From assembly GCA_915066865.1 (NCBI GenBank), contig CAJZEE010000070.1:1-11266 (forward strand): a stretch of 11,266 nucleotides of DNA, written 5' to 3'. Both the position numbers and the translations under genes were made by a program. This DNA is from an uncultured Veillonella sp. (GTDB taxonomy: Bacteria > Bacillota > Negativicutes > Veillonellales > Veillonellaceae). How positions within the stretch are numbered: the first letter of the stretch is position 1; each line of letters starts with the position of its first letter. The notes beneath the pieces were generated by a model that had not been told where the DNA came from, searched no databases, and saw only the letters and a program-made list of their open reading frames with translations. Below are positions 1-6,538 of this stretch, piece by piece.

Positions 1-1190
1 GCTTGCGGCAATTTAGTGCGCGGTTGGCCACCGCCACCAATACAGCCACCTGGGCACGCCATAACTTCGATGAAGTCGTAGTGTTTGCCACTGTCTTTCA
101 ATGCATTCAAGAAGTCACGTGTATTTTTACCACCGTGAACAACGGCAACGGACAATGTTACGTCATCACCCAATTGAACAGTTGCCTCTTTTACGCCTTC
201 CATACCGCGAACGTCCTCGAGGTGAGTCAACGCATATGGAGGTGGCTCTTTATCAGTGATGAGTTTGTAAGCCGTACGCATCGCAGCTTCCATAACACCA
301 CCTGTGTTACCGAAGATGATGGATGCGCCAGTTTCCATGCCGATTAAGTCGTCAAATTGAGATTCTTCTACTGTGTTGAAGTCAATATGTTCCTCTTGAA
401 TCCAACGGATGAATTCACGAGTTGTGATGGAAACATCTGTGTCCATGCCAAGAGATTCGTCATTGTGGTAACGAGCCGCTGCATTTTCTTCTTCCCGTTT
501 CGTTTCTGCTTTTTTAGCCGTACAAGGGTTTACAGATACGGATACGATCTTACGAGGATCGATGCCTTTTTTCTCTGCAAAGTACGTTTTAATCATAGCC
601 GCTTCCATAGCGATACAAGAACGTGTGGAAGACAAGTTAGGAATCAATTCAGGGAAATAGATTTCCGCAAAGCGTACCCACGCTGGGCAACAGCTTGTAA
701 ACTGAGGAATTTGACCACCGTTTTTAAGGCGTTCCACAAGCTCGGATGCTTCCTCCATAATGGTTAAGTCCGCACCAAAGTTAGTATCTACTACATAGTC
801 TGCACCAAGTTTACGCAAGGCACTAACCATTTTGCCTTCCAAGAATGTACCTGGTTCATAGCCAAAACCTTCACCGATGGATACACGAACTGCTGGAGCT
901 GTTTGGATTACGACGATTTTCTCAGGATCAGCAAGGGCTGCTTTTACCTTTTCAAGCTCGGATTTAGCATGCATGGAGTCGAATGGGCATGCTGCCGCAC
1001 ATTGACCGCAATGGATACATACAGGCACATCGCCGTTTGCATCAAGGTCGTAGTAATCAAGTACGCTCATTACATCCGCACAAGCGCGACGGCATAACGT
1101 ACAGTTTTTACACTTGGAAATGTCGTGATAAATGGATGGATTGTCGAGTGCAATCGGCACGCGTTTATCGATAAATTCGTATTGAGACAT
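1..1190 (-). CDS. hydA: [FeFe] hydrogenase, monomeric ferredoxin-type (3' end missing)
   Basis: This gene encodes an iron-only hydrogenase that interconverts protons and H2 with electrons from ferredoxin, in the cytoplasm of a fermenting anaerobe. 396 codons are visible; the C-terminus lies beyond the window edge. The start is ATG at 1190, 5 nt after a perfect GGAGG. The N-terminus holds a 2[4Fe-4S] ferredoxin domain (Cys27, 30, 33, 37 and Cys58, 61, 64, 68). The three H-cluster signatures follow: L1 TSCCPAW (Cys167/168), L2 NPCTAKKAE (Cys223) and L3 MACPGGCIGGGGQP (Cys379 and 383). There is no N-terminal [2Fe-2S] or extra [4Fe-4S] extension, so it resembles the short, two-cluster class rather than CpI or NADH-dependent HydA. 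Odd: L2 has Asn where group A enzymes have Met. No hydrogenase partner or maturase gene is visible. Family assignment is firm; subgroup is inference. Confidence 0.95.
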   Translation of the reverse strand, partial: MSQYEFIDKRVPIALDNPSIYHDISKCKNCTLCRRACADVMSVLDYYDLDANGDVPVCIHCGQCAAACPFDSMHAKSELEKVKAALADPEKIVVIQTAPAVRVSIGEGFGYEPGTFLEGKMVSALRKLGADYVVDTNFGADLTIMEEASELVERLKNGGQIPQFTSCCPAWVRFAEIYFPELIPNLSSTRSCIAMEAAMIKTYFAEKKGIDPRKIVSVSVNPCTAKKAETKREEENAAARYHNDESLGMDTDVSITTREFIRWIQEEHIDFNTVEESQFDDLIGMETGASIIFGNTGGVMEAAMRTAYKLITDKEPPPYALTHLEDVRGMEGVKEATVQLGDDVTLSVAVVHGGKNTRDFLNALKDSGKHYDFIEVMACPGGCIGGGGQPRTKLPQ

Positions 1191-1227
1191 GAGGACCTCC
1201 TCTAACAAACTATAACTACCAAACCTA

Positions 1228-1267
1228 TTGGGGCGAAATATGCCAAACTACGGAGCACTGCGCCCAA
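1228..1267 (-). promoter_or_regulatory. Leader hairpin in the hydrogenase 5' UTR
   Basis: CGCCCAA at 1261-1267 pairs with TTGGGGCG at 1228-1235 (7 bp, one bulged G), enclosing a 25-nt loop. On the minus strand it sits 38 nt before the hydrogenase start codon. It could modulate translation or mRNA stability. I do not recognise it as a known riboswitch. Confidence 0.35.
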
Positions 1268-1291
1268 GCCATACTTCTGCATCTTACCTAT

Positions 1292-1346
1292 AGTATACGC
1301 TATGGTGAAAGTTTATACTATGTAGAATTGTTACACTTTTGCACAA
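1292..1346 (-). promoter_or_regulatory. Possible hydrogenase promoter with operator-like palindrome
   Basis: Reading the minus strand there is a TATACT -10-like hexamer at 1297-1292, which would give a leader of about 95 nt. No good -35 hexamer sits at normal spacing, as in activator-dependent promoters. Just upstream, TTGTTACACTTTTGCACAA (1328-1346) is an imperfect palindrome with TTGTTA/TTGTGC half-sites. It resembles a Rex (NADH/NAD+ sensor) operator but is 19 rather than 18 bp, so the half-sites are one base too far apart. Function is inferred and weak. Confidence 0.3.
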
Positions 1347-1427
1347 AACCTCTGAAAAAGTGTACTATAAATCACATTTTATCATGAAAAAATGAATAAT
1401 TCACCTATCTTAAGGGCATTAACTAAC

Positions 1428-1470
1428 GTGCCTTAATAAGTGCCTTAATAAGTGACTTACTTATTAGCAC
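1428..1470. repeat. 12-bp tandem repeat with imperfect hairpin
   Basis: GTGCCTTAATAA occurs twice in tandem (1428-1439 and 1440-1451), followed by a diverged third start (GTGACTTA). The second copy also pairs with ACTTATTAGCAC at 1459-1470, with a 2-nt bulge. No function is evident; it lies between the hydrogenase promoter and the neighbouring terminator. Confidence 0.5.
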
Positions 1471-1530
1471 TATAAAAACTAATGGCTTAATTGTTAATAC
1501 TATAAGAGCTAAAACAAAATTATATTATAC

Positions 1531-1563
1531 ATAAAAAACGCACGTTCTTCTAAAGAACGTGCG
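1531..1563 (-). terminator. Intrinsic terminator of the exported-protein gene
   Basis: A perfect 11-bp stem (CGCACGTTCTT at 1539-1549 with AAGAACGTGCG at 1553-1563) has a 3-nt loop. On the minus strand it is followed at once by six T (1538-1533). It lies about 80 nt after the stop codon at 1641 and isolates that gene from the hydrogenase. Confidence 0.9.
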
Positions 1564-1640
1564 CCAGTGAAGCTTTCACAAAATCATTCAATCTAGACAA
1601 TCCTAAACTAATCAACAGTGTACTCGTCTGTAGGATTCAA

Positions 1641-2015
1641 TTATTTACCGCCCCAAATAAGTTGGAATACAGCGTACGCAGGCGTACCTGGCTCAACTTT
1701 ACGGCTATTTTTATTAACTTGTTCCTCTTTCACAACATAACCTTGTGGATTATAAAGAGTCACCTTAAGATCCTTAACTTCCCGTTTTTTATGATTAAAC
1801 TCTTCAGTCACAATGTAATGGTAACCTTCATAGTCCATAGCTTTAATATCCATTACCGCTTTTTTATCATCTTTTTTAACGGAATCATTGTCGATAGACC
1901 AAGTAACACCATTGCTATCAGTGCCTACTGTATACCAATTAGCCGCATCAACACTACCAATACCGCCGATTAATAATGCACCTGCTGCCAAAACAGCTGC
2001 CAATGTTTTTTTCAT
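1641..2015 (-). CDS. Small exported protein, paralogue of the one at 3574-3945
   Basis: The 124-residue protein has a classic Sec signal peptide: MKKT, a hydrophobic core rich in Ala, Leu and Gly, and a likely cut after VDA (about residue 24). The mature part is about 100 residues with no cysteine. It shares a pattern with the protein at 3574-3945: WY near the mature N-terminus, W-[SF]-IDN-x-SV, a Y/I-rich strand region, and a C-terminal EP..., A..V.Q..WG.K motif. The W..V...IDN..S layout and size recall small surface or periplasmic proteins of the Adhesin_E-like type, but this is weak. I chose ATG 2015 over the upstream in-frame start at 2051 because GAGAGG lies 7 nt before it and the signal peptide then begins properly with MKK. 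It ends before a strong terminator. Function unknown. Confidence 0.85.
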   Translation of the reverse strand: MKKTLAAVLAAGALLIGGIGSVDAANWYTVGTDSNGVTWSIDNDSVKKDDKKAVMDIKAMDYEGYHYIVTEEFNHKKREVKDLKVTLYNPQGYVVKEEQVNKNSRKVEPGTPAYAVFQLIWGGK

Positions 2016-2109
2016 ATTAATACCTCTCAAAGAAAATACAAAAATATACAAACTAGTATATAAGGAAAAACTAAATATTTTATGAAAGACAAACTTATGG
2101 ACTCGAATC

Positions 2110-3153
2110 TTAAAGCTTCACATAATAGGTCGAACGGCCACCACCCTTACGCTGGATACTGCCTTTTTTTACAAGTGTACGCACTGCACCTTCAATAGCA
2201 CTATCGCTGATATTTGGACACCATTCTCTAATATCTTGCTTTGTGAAAGCCCCTAAATGCCTATCGATGGCAGCTTGCACCTGATTCATCGCAGAACCGC
2301 TATTTACTAGCAAAGCACTGCGGTCCTCAAAATCATGATAAGCGGCCAATAACATTTGTAACCAATACCGAATGAAAGCCGTAGGACAGGAGCTTTCACC
2401 ATACCACGCACCACTAGACTCGCGTAAAGCCGCATAATACATGTCCTTATTTGCTGCAATTTTAGCCTCTAGGGGCACATATTTACCAACCATAAAGCCA
2501 CTGCGATACAACAATAACGTCGTCAACAATCGACTCATGCGACCGTTCCCATCATTAAAAGGGTGAATACATAAAAAGTCATGAATAAAAATGGGAATCG
2601 CTAGAAGTGGTTCCACCTCACCATTACCTACAACCCGATTGTATTCCGCACAAATCTGATCGAGAGCCTCAGCTGTTTCATAAGGGGCCAACGGAGTAAA
2701 CAAGACCTCAGTATGCCCATCCGGATATGTAGCACTAATATAATTCTGTACGCTCTTTAACTGCCCACCACGAGCATTAAACTGGTAATTGTACAAAATC
2801 TTGTGCAACTGCAAAATATGGTTCCGCGACAACGATATGGAATCATAACTCTCATGGATAACATTTAATGCATCACGATATCCCATGATTTCCTGCTCAT
2901 CCCGATTTCGCGGTATCGTCTTGTCAGCCACTAACTGCCGGAGACGTGTACTTGTCGTCACAATCCCTTCAATCGCATTTGAAGCCTCTGTACTCTGTAC
3001 CTTTGCCAACTCCACAAGCGAGTCTAATATGGCAGGACTCTGTGAAAGCAAAACCTCCTCCTTGCCATTTGCCCGATAAATCCCCGCAATAAGACTCAAA
3101 ATATCCATATCCCACGACAAAGATTGAATCCGACCATACTCAAAACGACGCAT
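2110..3153 (-). CDS. Fic-domain AMP-transferase with N-terminal inhibitory helix and C-terminal winged helix
   Basis: Fic enzymes transfer AMP (sometimes another nucleotide moiety) from a nucleotide to hydroxyl side chains of target proteins. The 347-residue protein has the complete active-site motif HPFNDGNGRMSR at 197-208: catalytic His197, Asp201, the GNGR anion-binding loop and Arg208. The inhibitory motif [ST]xxxE[GN] is present as SNAIEG (58-63), whose Glu62 should block the gamma-phosphate site, making this a class II, self-inhibited Fic. The likely target-docking flap is FTPLAPYET (152-160). Residues about 285-347 look like a winged-helix domain, as in Fic proteins that bind DNA. An upstream GTG (3159) is rejected because GGAGG is then only 1 nt away; ATG 3153 gives 7 nt. 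No antitoxin gene is adjacent, consistent with the built-in inhibitor. The target is unknown. Confidence 0.92.
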   Translation of the reverse strand: MRRFEYGRIQSLSWDMDILSLIAGIYRANGKEEVLLSQSPAILDSLVELAKVQSTEASNAIEGIVTTSTRLRQLVADKTIPRNRDEQEIMGYRDALNVIHESYDSISLSRNHILQLHKILYNYQFNARGGQLKSVQNYISATYPDGHTEVLFTPLAPYETAEALDQICAEYNRVVGNGEVEPLLAIPIFIHDFLCIHPFNDGNGRMSRLLTTLLLYRSGFMVGKYVPLEAKIAANKDMYYAALRESSGAWYGESSCPTAFIRYWLQMLLAAYHDFEDRSALLVNSGSAMNQVQAAIDRHLGAFTKQDIREWCPNISDSAIEGAVRTLVKKGSIQRKGGGRSTYYVKL

Positions 3154-3177
3154 ACACACACCTCCATTCCGCTCTAA

Positions 3178-3229
3178 TCCCTTATAAATAAAACTATTCC
3201 CTTAAATTATACCATAAAATAAGGGAATA
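3178..3229 (-). promoter_or_regulatory. Fic promoter overlapped by a 10-bp inverted repeat (probable operator)
   Basis: On the minus strand an extended -10 (TGGTATAAT, hexamer at 3211-3206) lies about 55 nt before the Fic start codon; the -35 is poor. The -10 lies between the arms of a perfect inverted repeat, TATTCCCTTA (3195-3204) and TAAGGGAATA (3220-3229). A third half-site, TCCCTTA, begins at 3179, about 20 bp from the equivalent base of the second. Half-sites spaced around the -10 suggest a repressor, possibly Fic itself through its winged helix (inference). Confidence 0.6.
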
Positions 3230-3258
3230 AATAACTCTCTACTTCTCTACCATGTATG

Positions 3259-3348
3259 ATCCAACGAATTTGAAAACTGATATTCACCCTGTAAGAGTAC
3301 TAATAATATAGAAAGCCCCGAACTACTCTGAAAACGACTTAGGTCACT
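3259..3348. repeat. 90-bp direct repeat, copy 1 (carries a half hairpin)
   Basis: Matches 3394-3483 at 84 of 90 positions without gaps. It contains the left stem sequence (AGCCCCGAACTACTCTGAAA, from 3314) and the first 14 nt of the conserved loop core (3335-3348), then stops. The right stem is absent, so it cannot form the hairpin seen at copy 2. Confidence 0.9.
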
Positions 3349-3393
3349 TTTTCTCCCTAGGAAGTCTAGCAAGGCCCCTTATGGGATTAAATA

Positions 3394-3483
3394 ATCCAAC
3401 GGATTTGAAAGCGGATATTCGCCCTGTAAGAGTACTAATAATATAGAAAGCCCCGAACTATTCTGAAACCGACTTAGGTCACT
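3394..3483. repeat. 90-bp direct repeat, copy 2
   Basis: Second copy of the 90-bp repeat, 135 bp after the first. Its 3' half is the left arm and most of the centre of the nested palindrome at 3371-3594. The match with copy 1 ends inside the conserved core, after CACT. Confidence 0.9.
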
Positions 3484-3511
3484 ATGGAGGCTTTCAGGAT
3501 AGTTCGGGGCT
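3449..3511 (-). terminator. Probable terminator hairpin of the exported-protein gene
   Basis: A GC-capped 20-bp stem (AGCCCCGAAC... at the base) lies about 60 nt after the stop codon at 3574. On the minus strand it is followed by a T-rich stretch, TTTCTATATT. The 23-nt loop is longer than in usual terminators and carries the conserved core. Confidence 0.6.
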
Positions 3512-3573
3512 ACTTATACGTTCTGAGTATCTAAATAGACAGAGCGAATATCAGCTTCTATTAAATTGTTGGA

Positions 3574-3945
3574 TTATTTACCCCATAGGGCCTGCATAAC
3601 TTCCGCCCCCATGGTGTCCGGTTCAATTTTCGTAGGTTTTTGTGCTTCTTTACTGGATAGCAATGCTATACCGGCATTGCTATATACTGTTGTATCAAGT
3701 TCTGTCCATGTTTTTTCTTTGCGATCGATCCGTACTGTATAGATATATGTGAAGCCTTCTACATTGTTAATTTTAACAAGTACTGTAGCCACATCATCTG
3801 TTTTATATACAGATGAGTTGTCAATAAACCATGCCGCATCGTCAGCATCAGCATCGATATAGTACCAGTCAGCAGCACTAGCTTGACCAAAGCCACCTAC
3901 AAAGAAAACTCCTGCTGCAAACATAGCAGCTAGCCATTTTTTCAT
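3574..3945 (-). CDS. Small exported protein, paralogue of the one at 1641-2015
   Basis: The 123-residue protein starts MKKW and has a signal peptide ending near QASA, with cleavage around residue 24. The mature domain begins ADWYYID and then follows its paralogue: AWFIDNSSV, a strand-rich middle, and a C-terminal EPDTMGAEVMQALWGK. It has no cysteine. The mature protein is acidic near its N-terminus (DADADDA). The start ATG 3945 has GGGGGAG 7 nt upstream. It lies 80 bp after gyrA on the same strand, with a hairpin lacking a T-run between them, so read-through from gyrA is possible. Two diverged copies about 1.5 kb apart, separated by the Fic gene, suggest an old duplication. A periplasmic or surface location is inferred; function is unknown, with only weak likeness to small Adhesin_E-type proteins. 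Confidence 0.85.
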   Translation of the reverse strand: MKKWLAAMFAAGVFFVGGFGQASAADWYYIDADADDAAWFIDNSSVYKTDDVATVLVKINNVEGFTYIYTVRIDRKEKTWTELDTTVYSNAGIALLSSKEAQKPTKIEPDTMGAEVMQALWGK

Positions 3946-3968
3946 TTTTAAACTCCCCCAACACTAGA

Positions 3969-3991
3969 GGCGACCATCTTAGATGGTCGCC
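3969..3991 (-). promoter_or_regulatory. Perfect 10-bp hairpin between gyrA and the exported-protein gene
   Basis: GGCGACCATC (3969-3978) pairs with GATGGTCGCC (3982-3991) around a 3-nt loop. It lies 34 nt after the gyrA stop and about 16 nt before the next ribosome site. Neither strand has a T-run after it, so it is not a normal intrinsic terminator. It may be a weak terminator, an mRNA processing or stability element, or a 5' hairpin of the downstream gene. Confidence 0.6.
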
Positions 3992-4025
3992 CATGGTTAC
4001 TCAATAGTTAATATAGTGTTTTATA

Positions 4026-6494
4026 TTATTCTACTTCTTCTTCGATTTCAGCGCCTGGAATAACAGCAATACTAGCTACCTTATCACCTTCGTCGAGATT
4101 TTGTGTTTTCACACCAGAAATAGCTTTGCCTTTCTTCACAGCGATATCGTTCATGTTGAAGCGGATGATTTTGCCTTGCTCAGAAATAAGCATAACTTCA
4201 TCATCATTATGAACAACCTCTACGGCCACTACGTCGCCTGTTTTGTTCGTAATTTTGAAGTTCTTAGAGCCTTTACCACCGCGTTTTTGCAATGTATAAG
4301 CTTCCGCATCATTGCGTTTACCAAAACCTTCTTCAGAGATAGTAAACACTTGTGCTTCACTTTCATCAGTATTAAGAACACCAGCGCCTACAACTACGTC
4401 GCCTGCATTCAATTTAATGCCACGCACACCGTGAGCCGCCCGTTTCATAAGGCGCACATCATGCTCGCTAAAGCGAATAGCGATACCCAACTTAGTACCA
4501 ATCAAGATGTCTTGATTGCCAGTCGTCACGTTAACGGAAATCAAACGATCGCCTTCGTCGAGGTTAATCGCATTGAGGCCAGAACGACGGATATTACGGT
4601 ATTCTTCAATAGCCGTACGTTTTACAACGCCAAATTCAGTGACCATAAATAAATTTACATCTTCATGGACACGTTCAAGGTCGATCATAGTCGTAACGGA
4701 TTCGCCTACCGCGAGTGGTAATACGTTAACCATAGCGGTACCGCGAGAGTTGCGGGAACCTGCTTCCGGCACTTCGTATGCCTTGAGGCGATATGCACGG
4801 CCTGTAGATGTGAAGAATAACAATGTATTATGGGTCCGCACATGCATAATTTGCGTTACATAATCGTCTTCCTTCGTCTTCATGCCGATAACGCCAGCGC
4901 CACCTTTATGTTGGTTGCGATATACGTTCGCGTTCATGCGTTTGATGTAACCTTGTTTAGTCAAGGTAATCACCATCTCTTCGTCAGCGATGAGGTCTTC
5001 TACATCAAGGTCGGACGTATCAATTGTGATTTCAGAACGGCGAGGGTCGCCGTATTTTTTCTTCATATCATCGAGTTCGTCTTTGATGATTTGACGTTGA
5101 CGCGCTTCGCTACCCAAGATAGCTTTCAAGTCTTCGATCAATGCCAACAATTCCTTGTATTCCTCTTCGATCTTCTCGCGTTCCAAGCCTGTTAAACGGC
5201 GTAAACGCATGTCGAGGATGGCTACCGCTTGTTTCTCTGAAAGCCCGAATTTTTGCATTAATGCGTTGCGTGCAATTTCGTCAGTTTGAGAACTACGGAT
5301 TGTGGCAATCACTTCATCGATATGGTCGAGAGCAATCAACAAGCCTTCTAAGATATGTGCACGCGCTTCGGCTTTGTTAAGCTCGAATTGAGTACGGCGT
5401 ACGATAACGTCTAGACGATGATCTAAGTAGTAACCCAATACTTCTTTCAAATTCAATACGCGAGGATGTCCATCTACGAGAGCTAGCATAATCACGCCGA
5501 ATGTTTCTTGAAGTTGAGTATGTTTATATAATTTATTAAGTACGATATCCGGTTGCACATCGGCGCGCAATTCAATAACGATGCGCAAGCCTTGGCGGTC
5601 AGATTCATCGCGAAGTGCTGTAATGCCATCGATAACCTTATCGCGGCTCAAGTTCGCAATTGTTTCAATTACGCGAGCCTTATTCACTTGGTAAGGAATC
5701 TCAGTCACTACGATCTTATGCTTGCCCTTAGACATCTCTTCGATGGTTGCACGAGCACGCATTTTAACGCTACCACGACCTGTGGAATACGCTTTTTTGA
5801 TGCCTTCTCGGCCCAAAATGAGCGCTCCAGTCGGGAAGTCTGGACCTTTAATAGCGGTCATCAATTCATCTACAGTCACATCCGGATTGTCGATGAGCAT
5901 CGCTAGGCCATTACATACCTCGTTGAGGTTATGTGGTGGAATATTTGTCGCCATCCCTACGGCGATACCGCTGGAACCATTGATGAGAAGATTTGGAATC
6001 TTCGCAGGCAATACAGTTGGTTCTTGCAAGCTTTCATCATAGTTCGGCATGAAATCAACAGTTTCCTTGTCGATATCGGCAAGCATTTCCGTTGTAATCT
6101 TCGCCATACGTACTTCGGTATAACGCATCGCAGCGGCACTATCGCCGTCGATGGAGCCAAAGTTACCGTGACCGTCAACCAAAAGGTAGCGCGTATTAAA
6201 ATCCTGTGCCAAACGAACTGTCGCATCGTAAACGGATCTATCACCATGTGGATGATACTTACCGAGTACGTCACCGACGATACGAGCGGATTTCTTGTAC
6301 GGTTTATTTGGCGTCATGCCTGTTTCGTGCATCGCGTACAAAATACGACGATGTACTGGTTTCAAGCCATCGCGCACATCTGGAAGCGCACGCATAACGA
6401 TTACGGACATTGCATAATCGATGTACGCATTCTTCATTTCTTTATCAATCTGAACGGGATGAATATTCCCGTGGGACCATTGTTGGTCTGCCAC
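4026..6494 (-). CDS. gyrA: DNA gyrase subunit A
   Basis: GyrA is the breakage-reunion subunit of gyrase (A2B2), which introduces negative supercoils using ATP hydrolysed by GyrB. The 822-residue length is normal. The N-terminal catalytic domain shows ALPDVRDGLKPVHRR (36-50), the quinolone-resistance region GKYHPHGDRSVYD (78-90) and the catalytic tyrosine in AAMRYTE (Tyr125, E. coli Tyr122). The C-terminal beta-pinwheel carries a GyrA box, QKRGGKG (736-742), which separates it from ParC. The start is GTG at 6494, preceded by GAGGTGAG; no ATG fits better. Odd: residue 86, equivalent to E. coli Ser83, is Arg (AGA at 6239-6237), while the Asp87 equivalent (Asp90) is kept. The C-terminus is acidic (EIEEEVE), as in many GyrA tails. 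gyrB is not in the window. Confidence 0.98.
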   Translation of the reverse strand: MADQQWSHGNIHPVQIDKEMKNAYIDYAMSVIVMRALPDVRDGLKPVHRRILYAMHETGMTPNKPYKKSARIVGDVLGKYHPHGDRSVYDATVRLAQDFNTRYLLVDGHGNFGSIDGDSAAAMRYTEVRMAKITTEMLADIDKETVDFMPNYDESLQEPTVLPAKIPNLLINGSSGIAVGMATNIPPHNLNEVCNGLAMLIDNPDVTVDELMTAIKGPDFPTGALILGREGIKKAYSTGRGSVKMRARATIEEMSKGKHKIVVTEIPYQVNKARVIETIANLSRDKVIDGITALRDESDRQGLRIVIELRADVQPDIVLNKLYKHTQLQETFGVIMLALVDGHPRVLNLKEVLGYYLDHRLDVIVRRTQFELNKAEARAHILEGLLIALDHIDEVIATIRSSQTDEIARNALMQKFGLSEKQAVAILDMRLRRLTGLEREKIEEEYKELLALIEDLKAILGSEARQRQIIKDELDDMKKKYGDPRRSEITIDTSDLDVEDLIADEEMVITLTKQGYIKRMNANVYRNQHKGGAGVIGMKTKEDDYVTQIMHVRTHNTLLFFTSTGRAYRLKAYEVPEAGSRNSRGTAMVNVLPLAVGESVTTMIDLERVHEDVNLFMVTEFGVVKRTAIEEYRNIRRSGLNAINLDEGDRLISVNVTTGNQDILIGTKLGIAIRFSEHDVRLMKRAAHGVRGIKLNAGDVVVGAGVLNTDESEAQVFTISEEGFGKRNDAEAYTLQKRGGKGSKNFKITNKTGDVVAVEVVHNDDEVMLISEQGKIIRFNMNDIAVKKGKAISGVKTQNLDEGDKVASIAVIPGAEIEEEVE

Positions 6495-6538
6495 AATCTC
6501 ACCTCATTTTACTAACACTGATACTAATTCATCATATA

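Larger units (their letters stand above)
1191..1640. other. 450-bp intergenic region upstream of the hydrogenase
   Basis: I see no coding sequence here. It holds the hydrogenase ribosome site and leader hairpin (1228-1267), a -10-like box (1292-1297), a palindrome (1328-1346), a 12-bp tandem repeat with a hairpin (1428-1470) and the terminator of the next gene (1531-1563). The rest is AT-rich with no recognisable RNA gene. Confidence 0.6.
3154..3573. other. 420-bp repeat-rich non-coding region between the Fic and exported-protein genes
   Basis: Nothing here looks like a functional gene. It contains the Fic promoter (3178-3229), two 90-bp direct repeats (3259-3348, 3394-3483) and a large nested palindrome whose right arm reaches into the end of the neighbouring gene. 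A 19-codon ATG frame at 3254-3313 is partly kept in the second repeat, but it lacks a ribosome site and the differences change amino acids, so I do not call it. Confidence 0.7.
3371..3594. repeat. Nested palindrome with conserved 20-nt centre, element 1
   Basis: The inner stem is 20 bp with one mismatch (3449-3468 with 3492-3511). Its loop holds CGACTTAGGTCACTATGGAG at 3470-3489. Outer arms continue concentrically but less perfectly: 3414-3427 matches the complement of 3539-3552 at 13 of 14, and 3371-3400 matches the complement of 3568-3594 apart from a few indels and substitutions. The right outer arm includes the last codons and stop of the gene at 3574-3945, so the left arm is an inverted, decayed copy of that gene end. 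On the minus strand the inner hairpin is followed by TTTCTATATT and probably acts as the gene's terminator. Confidence 0.85.

Noticed and set aside
1250..1260. Hydrogenase leader loop GCTCCGTAGT resembles the palindrome core read as GCTCCATAGT
   Set aside because: It is a 10-nt match with one mismatch, the stem is short and the rest of the core is absent; likely chance.
1569..1583. 15-nt exact match GAAGCTTTCACAAAA with 9240-9254 in the reductase leader
   Set aside because: A match of this length is only mildly unusual in an AT-rich 11-kb window, and the contexts differ (3' UTR on one strand, folded leader on the other).
3254..3313. 19-codon ATG reading frame in the first 90-bp repeat, open also in the second copy
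   Set aside because: There is no ribosome-binding site, and the differences between the copies in the frame (Asn/Asp, Thr/Ala, His/Arg) change amino acids, so there is no sign of coding selection.
3335..3348. Conserved core as a dif/XerCD or integron attC-type recombination site
   Set aside because: The sequence does not match dif half-sites, and attC sites conserve their ends rather than their centre; no integrase gene is present.
4101..6515. Long open frames on the plus strand across gyrA
   Set aside because: They are antisense shadows of the gyrA reading frame, without ribosome sites or recognisable products.
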